Below, in pieces: positions 49,885 to 60,614 of a stretch of DNA of 64,000 nucleotides. Source of the DNA: Membranipora membranacea (taxonomy: Eukaryota; Bryozoa; Gymnolaemata; Cheilostomatida; Membraniporidae); assembly GCA_914767715.1 (NCBI GenBank), contig OU612067.1:25580162-25644161 (forward strand), read 5' to 3'. Made by a program: the position numbers and the translations under genes. A model generated the notes under the pieces. That model did no database searches, was not told where the DNA came from, and was given only the letters and a program-made list of their open reading frames with translations. The stretch's first letter is position 1. Every line of letters starts with the position of its first letter.

Positions 49885-50740
49885 ATTTCAGTGATTTAAG
49901 TTGATGAAAGTATAGCTTGGTCAAAAAATTTTGTCTGAATTGGTCTTTGAGACATAACACATCTTAAATGTACCGTTGAGAATCATCTGTTACAAAAGGA
50001 GAAGAAAATCTAAATAATTTTGTGGGTAGTAAAAATCAGGTTAATTGTGTCTGAAAATGAGTAAAAATTATATGATAATGTTCGGAGTGTCTCTAGCTGG
50101 GACTTCTGTTAATGTAGACCTTTTTTAAAACAGCTAAACACTTAGAATTTGCGACAATGACACACAATGCGATCATGATTGTATAGCGTTACATCAATTC
50201 ACTCCATTCATAAAGGGACATACTCGGATTGAATTCATTATGATTCCCAACTGATCAGAGATGGCTGAATAAATTTTTCAACTATCATTCTCTAGACACT
50301 TATAAAGATTTCTGCTGATTCAGTTTATCTGACAGGTCCATAGATAATTGAAAAAAAACCTTTCAAGATGACAAACACAAAAAATTAATGTAATGCCATG
50401 ACGTTGCGCTATTGGCAGCACATCAACAATCTGGGTAAATGATTTTTAATTCCTATGCAAAGCTAATGGTATCAGGAAACTATATCCAGAGTATTAGCTC
50501 TAAATATTGAAAAATTTAATCACAAGTTAAAGATATGTTATGAAAGGGTGATGATGGAAAAAGTTATCCCCCCTGATTAACATGAGTGAAATTCCATAAA
50601 ACCCCCCTTGTGATTCCTGTTCTGAGGGTGGAATATAAAAATATAACACTTAAACTCAATAATGTATGAAACTCAGCTTTTACAATTTTAACACAGATTT
50701 TGACCCCGGGATCCTCGACTATAAAGAGAAGAGACAACCG
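49885..50740 (-). repeat. Right arm of the long inverted repeat
   Basis: Mirror copy of 45530-46345. This arm keeps the segment near 50460-50525 that the left arm lost. The sequence continues into a block (50740-51060) that is shared with 57570-57910. Confidence 0.7.
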
Positions 50741-51219
50741 CTTAAAATCAGAAAGGCAATTCGTGAAGACCAATGAGCATGAACATTAATAATTCCATTG
50801 AAGAATCTGTCCTATCAAATAAGGGTGGCCATTTATTGTAGGCCAGACACAGATGATGTCTGGTAATCTATACTTACATAACTTGTCATTGAACTTTGCG
50901 AAGAGATTTCCGAGTGCCAAATGGGATTTCGGCAAACAAAATTAATAAACACCTTTAGAACAAAAAATATCAACCTAATTTTAAGTAATCGTCCTATTCT
51001 TCCAAATCACTTTGAAGTTCATCAGACGACATCTGAAACTGAATCTCATGAAGATGAGAGGAGTTAAGAAATTAAGTGTATGAATTCAAAGCATCCAATT
51101 TTGAGAGATACAGCAGAAACTCATTTAAAACAACTTAGAGGGGTTCAATTACTTGTAATGACAGGTATTCTAAAAGTGAATCTTAGTGACCATAAAATTC
51201 TTTGTTTTCAAAAGAAAAC

Positions 51220-51840
51220 ATTTACAAAAAAGGGAAAAGAGGCACATTGCAGAGAGATGATTAATGCATGCCTTCTTGTTTACAAGAAAAGGCAAAGCTG
51301 TCATCTATTTCTATGAGAATTGTTCCACATGCGCACTGTACTCGCTGTCTACCGGGGCCCTTGGGCTCTTCGCCAGCTTCACTAGGAATTAGGCTAAAGA
51401 TCTGCCCACTCTCCCCTAGAACTCACATTGTATTGGTGAAATTAATACTGATTGAATGCAAAATATTATTTACAATAATTCATTATTGTGGGGATATGGC
51501 TAAGCGGGTAAATCACTTGCTTGGATACAAAAAAGGGATAAAGAGGCACATTGCAAAGAGATGATAAATCCATGTCTTCCTGTTTACAAGAAAAGGCAAA
51601 GCTGTGATCTATTTCTATGAGAATTGTACCACATGCGCACTGTACTCGCTGTCTACCGGGGGGGGGGGGGGGGGGGGGGCATTGGGCTCTTCGCCAGCTT
51701 CACTAGGAATAAGGCTAAAGATCTGCCCACTCTCCTCAGAACTCACACTGTATTGGTGAAATTAATACTGATTGAATGCAAAATATTATTTTAAATAATT
51801 CATTATTGTGGGGATATGGCTAAGTGGGTAAATCACTTGC
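51220..51840. repeat. Direct tandem duplication with a long G run
   Basis: Two units of about 290 bases (51220-51500 and 51540-51840) share the words AAAGGCAAAGCTGT, CGCACTGTACTCGCTG and GGGGATATGGCTAAG. The second unit carries an uninterrupted G run at about 51658-51679 where the first has only GGGGCCC. Confidence 0.7.
51480..51530 (+). repeat. tRNA-like A-box fragment (SINE head)
   Basis: GGATATGGCTAAGCGGGTAA resembles a tRNA 5' half with a polymerase III A box (TGGCTAAGCGGG). Further copies lie at about 51810 and 58335. No matching T arm follows in the right place, so it is a fragment or part of a SINE. Confidence 0.35.
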
Positions 51841-51951
51841 TTGGATGACGGGAGGTGGGAAAATGACATTGAGAAGTTTTCCTATACTATATACTAACTA
51901 GAAATGCAGGGGTGTATACTAAGAGATGTAATAGAGATGTAAATAAAATCT

Positions 51952-52013
51952 GGCTTCACCGGGATTCGAACTCGGGCCTCTCTTGCAAAGCCATCTAATC
52001 CAGGTGTTCAAAT
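51952..52013 (-). repeat. tRNA-like B-box fragment
   Basis: On the minus strand it reads GAGTTCGAATCCCGGTGAAG, a consensus tRNA T arm (B box GGTTCGAATCC-like) with an upstream extra-arm-like stretch. A second diverged copy is at 58479-58515. It is probably a tRNA-derived SINE rather than a working tRNA because no matching 5' half is visible. Confidence 0.45.
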
Positions 52014-52087
52014 ATAATGATGTAGTGGGTGTAAGTAGTAAAAAATAGAAAAGTTAACCCCATAGTAGTGGTGTAACTCCTCCTTTG

Positions 52088-52170
52088 TCACTATGATCTA
52101 AGAGCCAATTTGGCTTCACCAAGAATTAAACTTGGGCTTCTTGCGCTGTGATCGAGCACACTAGCCACTC
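52088..52170 (-). repeat. Degenerate tRNA-like element (Ser/Leu type)
   Basis: The minus strand reads GGCTGAGTGGCTAGTGTGCT (A-box region), a possible anticodon arm, then AAGTTTAATTCTTGGTGAAGC as a decayed T arm (TTTAATTC for TTCGAATC). The diverged copy is at 58630-58700. It is likely a tRNA pseudogene or SINE. Confidence 0.45.
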
Positions 52171-52217
52171 AGCCAGTGGCGTATATTAGCACTCACGGCC
52201 CACGGATTTCCGTGAGT

Positions 52218-52312
52218 GGCTGAATAGCTCAGTGTGTAGAGCGTCTGCTTTATAATCACTGTTAATCAGATTGTTGTGGGTTCGATTTCCCATCAAGGTC
52301 AGTTTTTTTTTT
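52218..52312 (+). repeat. tRNA-like gene or SINE head with polymerase III terminator
   Basis: The A box TAGCTCAGTGTGTAGAGC is followed by an anticodon-like loop TTTATAA (would read TAT, Ile), an interrupted stem, a B-box-like GGGTTCGATTTCC, and a run of ten or more T from about 52303. The acceptor ends do not pair well and the T stem has a mismatch, so a functional tRNA-Ile is doubtful. A tRNA-derived pseudogene is more likely. Confidence 0.4.
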
Positions 52313-52454
52313 CAAATGGGTGCTTTATAACTGGAGCATTTTTACTGTAATCTTCTACTGCTATTGAGTTGTTTTCTGAAAGTACCCAACAGCTCAGTGA
52401 GCTATTGAAATACCTCTCTGCTTGCACTATTTTGCTACCGATATGCAAAAATTT

Positions 52455-52545
52455 CCGTGGTGGGAGGGCGCTTAAGCGCCCCTCCCACACCCTCCCCGCC
52501 ATGCCTACGGCGTGTGGATCGGGCTGCGCCCGATCATTATGCTCA
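52455..52545. repeat. GC-rich foldback cluster
   Basis: Two short hairpins in GC-rich DNA: GGGAGGGCGCTTAAGCGCCC with the following CTCCC, and GATCGGGC-TGC-GCCCGATC. Similar GC-rich words occur inside the LINE relics at 47930 and 63260. It may be a small mobile or foldback family related to the hairpin at 8614. Confidence 0.5.
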
Positions 52546-53132
52546 TCTCCAAAAGGTCAGTGAGTGAAATTTTTTAGAATATACGCCCCTGCACTCAGCC
52601 ACGTCTGCCCACTGGTGCTCACGGATTTAAATTGAATATGAATTGGAAAAGTAAGCTGTTGTGTAACTTTGTGAAAATTTTCTTTTTGTCAAGCTTTCAT
52701 GGCAGAGATCAGGCAAAAAAAGTGTAAAATATATTATATGCACACCCTCACCTGGTTTTACCATATATTTGTTGTTGAAGACAGGGCTTTGATTCAGCCA
52801 TTTCTTCTATTTTTTTAAAAACACGTTTTGAAAAAGTGTTATGAGGCACTGGATATGGGTCTCTTTTATTTTATATACATATACATTTATCATAAACACA
52901 GAACTTAAAATTTGTGGACAAGTTACCCAATGTTGTACTTAACTGTGAAGTGGTTCAGTTACAAAGTTGAATATTTAGGAGCTAGCCTGCAATAATTATG
53001 CAAGAACCAAAATTAAATCTTACAGCCTTCTAATATGAAAATACAGAAATAAATTTACCCTTTTATGATCTTTTTTATCCAAAATAAAATTTATATTGAT
53101 CATCAGACTGAGAATAGCAGGTACATACTCAC

Positions 53133-53273
53133 CACTCAGGTAGGTGTTTGAGACCACTGTCTATCACATGTAATTCCCTCATTGATCTCAGCTCACACAG
53201 CCACTCAGGTAATGTGTGCAGAGATTCATTACCCCATACAAATAATACCTCCAGCTTGGTCAGTGATCTGATA
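53133..53273 (-). CDS. LRR cassette exon (intact, middle)
   Basis: 141 bp, same phase and splice context as the proximal cassette (acceptor ATTACAG, donor GTGAGT). It encodes IRSLTKLEVLFVWGN, LHTLPEWLCELRSMRELHV and LKHLPEW. Variable residues lie at the exposed positions of the repeat (FVWGNE against NVSCNT), as expected for a binding face. It lies about 10 kb from the Roc-COR exon, separated by repeats, so membership in the same transcript is inferred. Confidence 0.75.
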
Positions 53274-54151
53274 CTGTAATATATACATGCATATATATAA
53301 TAACACATCATGTGAGATGAGGAGCAGGATCCACCCCATTTCTTCTATCTCATTTCCGCACCAGGCCGTCAGATAGTCACGGCTGAACAACACCAGTAAT
53401 TATTCTTGAGACATATAATTTTTAGTCTGAATCCGTACTATGCAGCCTTACAATAAGTCATAGCTGGCAGGAAGGCAACATAATTTTTCATCACTTTACT
53501 TTTTAAGTTATTTATGTATTTATTTTAAGTATTTATTTTAATTTATGTAGTTATTTTAAGTTAATTATGTGATTATTTAAGTTATTTAAGCCATTTATGT
53601 CACATCATGAAAAACATTAGTAATAATAAATTGTTGCTGACACTAAAAGTATATATTTATATATAAGTTAATATATCAACAAATTGAGGATTGAGGATTG
53701 CAAATATCTTTTATGAGTGACAATGCTGTAGTAAATAATAGACTGAGATTAAGAGATACAGACTCACTGTCAAACAGCTAGCTATGATGGAATTTTCTAC
53801 ACTTAGTTACTACATTAGTTATCAATGGAGGATTTTAATTTCATATTTGAATCCTAAAATATAAAACTCAGACAGAAGTTTGGCAAATTCCAATGTGAAA
53901 GCTAATTTATTGGAATGTAGAGATAAAAGATAATATGGTTATCGTTATCAACGTAAGACATTATTCTTACTTAAACTTGACCGATTTCTCAAGTCTGAAT
54001 CCTTATAACACAGCCTCATGATAATGTATCGCTGGTAAAAGACAACCTGTATATTCACTTTAGCTTAGTTATTTATAGTTCACAGCCTCTTCAAAGGTAA
54101 GGATTATTGAAGCAATAAAAAACAAAATATGAATCGACTCGACAGACTCAC

Positions 54152-54207
54152 CACTCAGGTAGCTGTCTGAGATCACAATCTCTAACACGTAACTCACGCA
54201 GCGAAAA
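54152..54207 (-). pseudogene. LRR cassette 3' fragment
   Basis: Only the last 18 or so codons of a cassette remain (SLRELRVRDCDLRQLPEW) with the GTGAGT donor. Upstream it runs into unrelated A/T-rich DNA (54208-54420) of unknown origin, which stays open in frame for some distance. Confidence 0.7.
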
Positions 54208-55647
54208 TTTTTTTGTAATTTTTTGTGCCTTGTCATAATTTTCATCTGACAGGGCCCACCCTCTTGCAAGGAGGGAATTTTTTTGCAAATGTTTGTGAAA
54301 TGAAAGGTTATATGGAACTTTTCGGTGATAATGCAGAAGCACTTGTAACAAAAAGACTTTTTAATACAAATCTGCCCTTCGTCCAAAAAGACGGTTTTGC
54401 AAAAAATACTACTTACTAATTTGTTTGAGAACTTTGTAATTTTAACAATAACATCCTAAGGTCACTGTTTTGTGTTATTTCGAAAAGAAAACAACATGAG
54501 AAAGTTGTTGGTACCAGTAACACAGTTCTGATGATTTTGTGTAGAGTGGCTGGGGAAGCTTTGCTACATCATAATACTGAATGGGCACTATTTTAAAATA
54601 TCTTGTACTTACAGAGCGTTATGCATTCTTGGGTCTCCACATAACGAAAGAGGAATCAAATTTGATGTGTAATAACTTTTGTAGGCACAAGGTTACAAGT
54701 AGGCCGCAAAAGATTACCCATTAGGCCGCACAGGCTAAAAGGCCGCAAGTTGCCCACAGCTGAATTAGGGCATTGGGACATTTTTTCACACGCCATTTTG
54801 CTACTACACATTATTCAAAAGTCATACAGCATTCTTTGAGCCATATGTATTGCTGAAGAGATATCTGGTAAACGCTGACAAGGTTATTGGCAAAATCCCT
54901 CTTTAAAATGAAGCTTACACCATATGTGTACACTGCATGGCTAGATCAAGTTTGCTTCATTTTTCCCCCATTGGAATTGCCCCCCCCCCCAATACTGACA
55001 CGGCAAATCCAACGGGGTAAAATGGAACAAACAAACATCTACTGCATGGCCTGACCATGCATGTTAAAGTTTGTTGTACTAATTTTCAAGCAATTATCAA
55101 TAACCACCAAACAATGTAAAGAAAATTAAACTCCTTTTGGGGTTTGAGGCTACAATTTTTTCCGAGACAATTTCATAATTATTCAAGCTTTATCAAACTT
55201 TGGAATTGTATCCTCTTGTAAAGAGAAGAGACAACCGCTTAAAATCAGAAAGGCAATTTGTGAAGACCAATGAGCATGAACATTAAAAAACTGTCAAACA
55301 ACTTGATTACTACATTAGTTATCAATGGAGGATTATAATTTTATATTTGAATCCTAAAATCTAAAATTCAGACAGATGTTTGGCAAATTCCAAGGTGAAA
55401 GCTAATTTATTGGAATGAAGAAATAAAAGATAATATAGTTATCGTTATCAACGTTAGACATTATTCTTAAACTTGACAGATTTCTCAAGTCTGAATCCTT
55501 ATAATCCAGCCTTTTGATAATGTATCGCTGGTAAAAGACAACCTGTTTATTCACTTTAGCTCAGTTATTCATATTTCACAGCCTCTTCAGAGGTAAGGAT
55601 TATTGAAGAAATAAAAAACAAAATATGAATCGACTCGACAGACTCAC

Positions 55648-56572
55648 CACTCAGGTAGCTGTCTGAGATCACAATCTCTAACACTTAACTCCCTCAGTGC
55701 TCTCAGCTCACACAGCCACACAGGTAATGTGTGTAGAGCTTTATTACCTGAGGATTATGCTGATTGACTTGAATCTTTAGAGCTGCCTACTCTCTGTGAT
55801 TTTATTTCTGAGATGTCTAAAACTGTTTTCAACAATATTGAGTCCAATGAAGACCATCCTCTTTTTAGTTGTGTTGTTTTTAACTGTGCAAAGGTATCCT
55901 CTTGCCTACATACCATCTATCGCCCACCAAAGTGCAGGACTCAAAAGCGTTTAAAGAGCTTTTTTCCTTACCACATGTCAGCTTTCAACAAAGTTTAAAT
56001 TTCTCATTTTCATGTTCCAATCCAATTTCATCGCTTGCTGATACATGGATTAAAATAATAAGCCTAACCTAACCTAAACCTAACCTAATGGCTGTATACC
56101 ATTGTCCCAGATGACATTGGGATGCCATCCCAGATGCTTATCCCAGATGGTCCAAGTCTTATGTTCACATTATAAAATTCCTCCCAGACAAGCAGTTAGG
56201 ATTTTGTCTGGGATAGTGCTGGGATGATGTTCACATTGTTTAGGATAGTCCAAGATTGACCCGCATCATGCAAATGTCTGGTTCACATAGCACCCAGATG
56301 CAAAATGAGTCCGGGTCCGTCTGGGACAGCATCGGGAAAGTTTGGTGCTTACGAACTTTCCAGATACTGTCCCAGACGGACCCAGACAGTCTGGGATTGT
56401 GTCATTTTCATGTTCACATTGACTGGGATGGCTATGGTATGGTCGTCTGGGACAATGTTCACCAGCCATTATGGCTGGTGCACATTGTCCCAGACGATCA
56501 TCCCAGATAACTTAACCTAACCTAACCTAACCTGATACATTTAATACCTCCAGCTGAGTCAGTGAACTGATG
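55648..56572 (-). pseudogene. LRR cassette exon split by a 779-bp insertion
   Basis: The two halves, 56572-56536 and 55751-55648, add to exactly 141 bp when one copy of the 5-bp duplication CCTGA (55747-55751 and 56531-56535) is counted. They give a normal cassette in frame (LEVLNVSGN, then LHTLPVWLCELRA). The insertion 55752-56530 contains a LINE endonuclease fragment, CCTAA arrays and a MITE-like element. Splice sites at both ends survive. Confidence 0.88.
55752..56530. mobile_element. Composite insertion in an LRR exon (LINE-EN, CCTAA, MITE-like)
   Basis: The 779-bp insert is bounded by the target duplication CCTGA. Its parts are: LINE endonuclease fragment 55752-56062, CCTAA array 56063-56088 (one unit has an extra A), MITE-like element 56089-56515 with a 71-nt hairpin at 56313-56383, and three CCTAA units at 56516-56530. 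CCTAA on both sides suggests that the MITE-like element jumped into the CCTAA tail of the LINE fragment. Confidence 0.85.
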
Positions 56573-56884
56573 CTGTAATAAATATACATGTATATTAATA
56601 CATCATGTCAGATGAGGAGCCAGATCCGCCTCATTTCTTCTATCTCATTTTCGTACCAGGCCGTTATCCCACCTCCCGTTATCCCATGAAGCCATTTCCA
56701 CCCTGGATGAGTTACCATGCTGCCATTTTCCTGCTTGGACAATTTCTCACCAATCCATTTTTCCACCAAGACATTTCCAGTTTGGGCCGTTTTCCGAACA
56801 AGCCATTTTTCCTCCAAGAAAAATTCCAAATGGACTGTTTTCCCACCAAGACCATTTATCACACCATGCAGTTTTCCCGGCATA

Positions 56885-59800
56885 GTTTTTGTGTCTGAAA
56901 ATGAGTTAAAATTATATGATAATGTTCAGAGTGTCTCTAGCTTGGATTTCTATTAATGAAGACCTTTTTTAAAACAGCTAAACACTTAGAATTTGCAACA
57001 ATGACATACAATACGATCATGATCATATAGCATTACGTCACTTCACTCCATTCATAAAGGGGCATACTCGGATTGAAATCATTATAATTCCCAACTGATC
57101 AGAGATAGCTGAATAAGTTTTTCAATTATCATTCTCTAGACACATAAAAATTTCTGCTGATTCAGTTTATCTGACAAGCCCATAGATAATTGAAAAAAAC
57201 CTTTCAAGATGACAAACACAAAAAATTAATGTAACGTCATGACGTTGCGCTATTGGCTGCACATCAACAATCCGGGTAAATGATTTTTAATTCCTATGCA
57301 AAGCTAATGGTATCAGGAAACTATATCCAGAGTATTAGCTCTAAATATTAAAAAATTTAATCACAAGTTAAAGATATGTTTTGAATGGGTGATTATGGAA
57401 AAAGTTGTCCCCCCTCATTAACGTGAGTGAAATTCCATAAAACCCCCCTTGTGATTCCTGTTCTGAGGGTGGAATATACAAATATAACACTTAAACTCAA
57501 TAATGTATGAAACTCAGCTTTTACACTTTTAACACGGATTTTGACCCCTGGATCTCCGACTACAAAGAGAAGAGACAACCGCTTAAAATCAGAAAGGCAA
57601 TTCGTGAAGACCAATGAGCATGAACATTAATAATTCCATTGAAGAATCCGCCCTATCAAATAAGGGTGGCCATTTATTGTAGGCCAGAGACAGATGATGT
57701 CTGGTAATCTATACTTACATAACTTGTCATTGAACTTTGCGAAGAGTTTTTCGAATGCCAAATGGGATTTCGGCAAACAAAAATTAATAAACACCTTGAG
57801 AACAAATAATATCAACCTAATTTTACGTAATCGTCCTATCCTTCCAAATCACTTTCAATTACATCAGACGACATCTGAAACTGAATCTCATGAAGATGAG
57901 AGGAGTTAAGAAATTTAGTGTATGAATTCAAAGCATCCAATTTTGAGAGATACAGCAGAAACTCATTTAAAACCACTTAGAGGGGTTCAATTACTTGTAA
58001 TGATAGGTATTCTAAATGTGAATCTTGGTGACCATGATATTCTTTCTTTTCAAAAGACAACATTTACAAAAAAGGGATAAAGAGGCACATTGCAGAGAGA
58101 TGATTAATGCATGTCTTCTTGTTTACAAGAAAAGGCAAAGCTGTCATCTATTTCTATGAGAATTGTTCCACATGCGCACTGTACTCGCTGTCTACCGGGG
58201 GCCCTTGGGCTCTTCGCCAGCTTCACTAGGAATTAGGCTAAAGATCTGCTCACTCTCCTCTAGAACTCACATTGTATTGGTGAATTAATACTGATTGAAT
58301 GCAAAATATTATTTACAATAATGAATTATTGTGGGGATATGGCTAAGTGGGAAAATCACTTGCATGGATGACGGGAGGTGGGAAAATGACATTGAGAAGT
58401 TTTCCTATACTATATACTAACTAGAAATGCAGGGGTGTATACTAAGAGATGTAATAGAGATGTAAATAAAATCTGGCTTCACCGAGATTCGAACTCAGGC
58501 CTCTCGCATGAAGCCATCTAATCCAGGTGTTTAAATATAACGATGTAGTGGGTGTAAGTAGTAATAAATAGAAAAGTAAACCTCATAGTAGTGGTGTTAC
58601 TCCTCCTTTGTCATTATGGTCTAAGAACCAATTTGGCTTCACCAAGTATTAAACTTGGGCTTCTTGCGCTGTGATCGAGCTCACTAGCCACTCAGCCACG
58701 CCTGCCCACTGGAGCTCACGGATTTAAATTGAGTATGAATTGGAAAAGTAAGCTGTTGTGTAATTTTGTTAAAATTTTCTGTTTCTCAAGCTTTCATGGC
58801 AGAGATCAGGCAAAGAAAGTGTAAAATATATTATATGCACACCCTCATCTGGTTTTACTATACATTTGAGGTTGAAGACAGGGCTTTGATTCAGCCATTT
58901 CTTCTATTTTTTAAAAAACACGTTGTGTACTTAACTGTGAAGTGGTTCAGATACAATGTTGAAAATTTAGGAGCTAGCTTGCAATAATTATGCAAGAACC
59001 AAAATTAAATCTTAGAGCCTTCTAATGTAAAAATACAGAAATAAATTTACCCTTTTATAATCTTTTTTATCCAAAATAAAATTTATATTGAACATCAGAC
59101 TGAGAATAGCAGGTACATACTCACCACTCAGGTAGGTGTTTGAGACCACACAAGCTCACATGTAACTCTCTCAGTGATCTCAGCTCACACAGCCACTCAG
59201 GTAATGTGTGTAGAGCTCCATCAACTGATACATTTAATATCTCCAGCTGAGTCAGTGACCTGATACTGTAATATATACATGTATATATATAATAATACAT
59301 CATGTGAGATGAGGAGCAGGATCCACCCCATTTCTTCTATCTCATTTTCGCACCAGGCCGTTAGATAGCCACGGCTGAACAACATTAGTAATTATTCTTG
59401 AGACATATAATTGTTAGTCTGCATCCGTACTATGCAGCCTTACAATAAGTCATAGTTGGCAGGAAGGCAACATAATTTTTCATCACTTTATTTTTTAAGT
59501 TATTTATGTATTTATTTTATGTATTTATTTTATTTTATGTAGTTATTTTAAGTTATTTATGTGATTATTTAAGTTATTTAAGCCATTTATGTCACATCAT
59601 GAAAAACATTAGTAATAATGAATTGTTGCTGACACTAAAAGTATATATTTATATAGAAGTTAATATTTCAACAAATTGAGGACTACGGTTTGCAAATATC
59701 TTTTATCAGTGACAATGCTGTAGTAAATAATAGACTGAGATTAAGAGATACAGACTCACTGTCAAACAACTAGCTATGATGGAATTTTCTACACTTAATT

Positions 59801-60145
59801 ACTACATTAGTTATCAATGGAGGATTTTAATTTTATATTTGAATCCTAATATCTAAAACTCAGACAGAAGTTTGGCAAATTCAAATGTGAAAGCTAATTT
59901 ATTGGAATGTAGAGATAAAAGATAATATGGTTATCGTTATCAACGTAAGACATTATTCTTACTTAAACTTGACCGATTTCTCAAGTCTGAATCCTTAAAA
60001 TACAGCTTTTTGATAATGTATCGCTGGTAAAAATACAACCTGTTTATCCACTTTAGCTTAGTTATTTATATTTCACAGCCTCTTCAAAGGTAAGGATTAT
60101 TGAAGAAATAAAAAACAAAATATGAATTGACTCGACAGCCTCACC
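56885..60145. repeat. Segmental duplication, copy 2
   Basis: Counterpart of 50030-54150, with a few percent divergence and lacking the internal tandem duplication at 51.2-51.8 kb. It contains the intact distal LRR cassette exon at 59125-59265. Confidence 0.8.
59125..59265 (-). CDS. LRR cassette exon (intact, distal)
   Basis: 141 bp in the standard phase with ATTACAG acceptor and GTGAGT donor. It encodes IRSLTQLEILNVSVD, LHTLPEWLCELRSLRELHV and LKHLPEW. It is embedded in a segment duplicated from around 53.1 kb. It is the most upstream intact cassette in the window; no start codon exon or signal peptide was found beyond it. Confidence 0.75.
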
Positions 60146-60248
60146 ACTCAGGTAGCTGTCTGAGATCACAATCTCTAACACTTAACTCCCTCGGTGCTCT
60201 CAGCTCACACAGCCACACAGGTAATGTGTGTAGAGCTTTATTACCTGA
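60145..60248 (-). pseudogene. LRR cassette 3' half, interrupted by insertion
   Basis: The last 104 bases of a cassette (LHTLPVWLCELRA, then LPEW), broken at CCTGA (60244-60248) by the same composite insertion as at 55752. The 5' half is not found on the far side of the insertion (after 61050), so this copy was rearranged further. Confidence 0.8.
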
Positions 60249-60559
60249 GGATTATGCTGATTGACTTGAATTTTTAGAGCTGCCTACTCTCTGTGATTTT
60301 ATTTCTGAGATGTCTAAAACTGTTTTTAACAATATTGCGTCCAATGAAGACCATCCTCTTTTTAGCTTTGTTGATTTTAAATGTGCAAAGGTATCCTCTT
60401 GCCTACATACCATCTATCGCCCACCAAAGTGCAGGACTCAAAAGCCATTAAAGAGCTTTTTTCCTTACCACACGTCAGCTTTCAACAAAGTTTAGATTTC
60501 TCATTTTCATGTACCAATCAAATTTTATCGCCTGTTGATACATGGATTAAAATAATAAA
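60249..60559 (+). mobile_element. LINE endonuclease fragment (copy 3)
   Basis: Same fragment as at 44036 and 55752, with the HTIYRPPK motif in the open frame 60310-60495. It enters the long CCTAA array at 60560. Confidence 0.55.
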
Positions 60560-60614
60560 CCTAACCTAACCTAACCTAACCTAACCTAACCGAACCTAAC
60601 CTAACCTAACCTAA
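60560..60614 (+). repeat. (CCTAA)11 telomere-like array
   Basis: Eleven pentamers, one of them CCGAA. It is the longest of the arrays in this window and lies between the LINE fragment and the MITE-like element. Confidence 0.92.

Larger units (their letters stand above)
50030..54150. repeat. Segmental duplication, copy 1
   Basis: It shares the same order of parts as 56885-60145: inverted-repeat arm, AT-rich block, tRNA-like elements, an intact LRR cassette exon (53133 and 59125), intron DNA, and an LRR 3' fragment (54152 and 60145). Copy 1 holds an extra tandem duplication (51220-51480 and 51540-51830) and the tRNA-like unit at 52218. This is how the LRR cassettes were multiplied. Confidence 0.8.

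Noticed and set aside
52218-52312. A functional tRNA-Ile(UAU) gene
   Set aside because: The acceptor ends do not pair, the T stem has a mismatch and the anticodon stem needs an odd insertion; a tRNA-derived repeat fits better.
60560-60614. A true chromosome end
   Set aside because: The array is short, flanked by unique repeats on both sides, and identical short arrays occur at three other places in the window.
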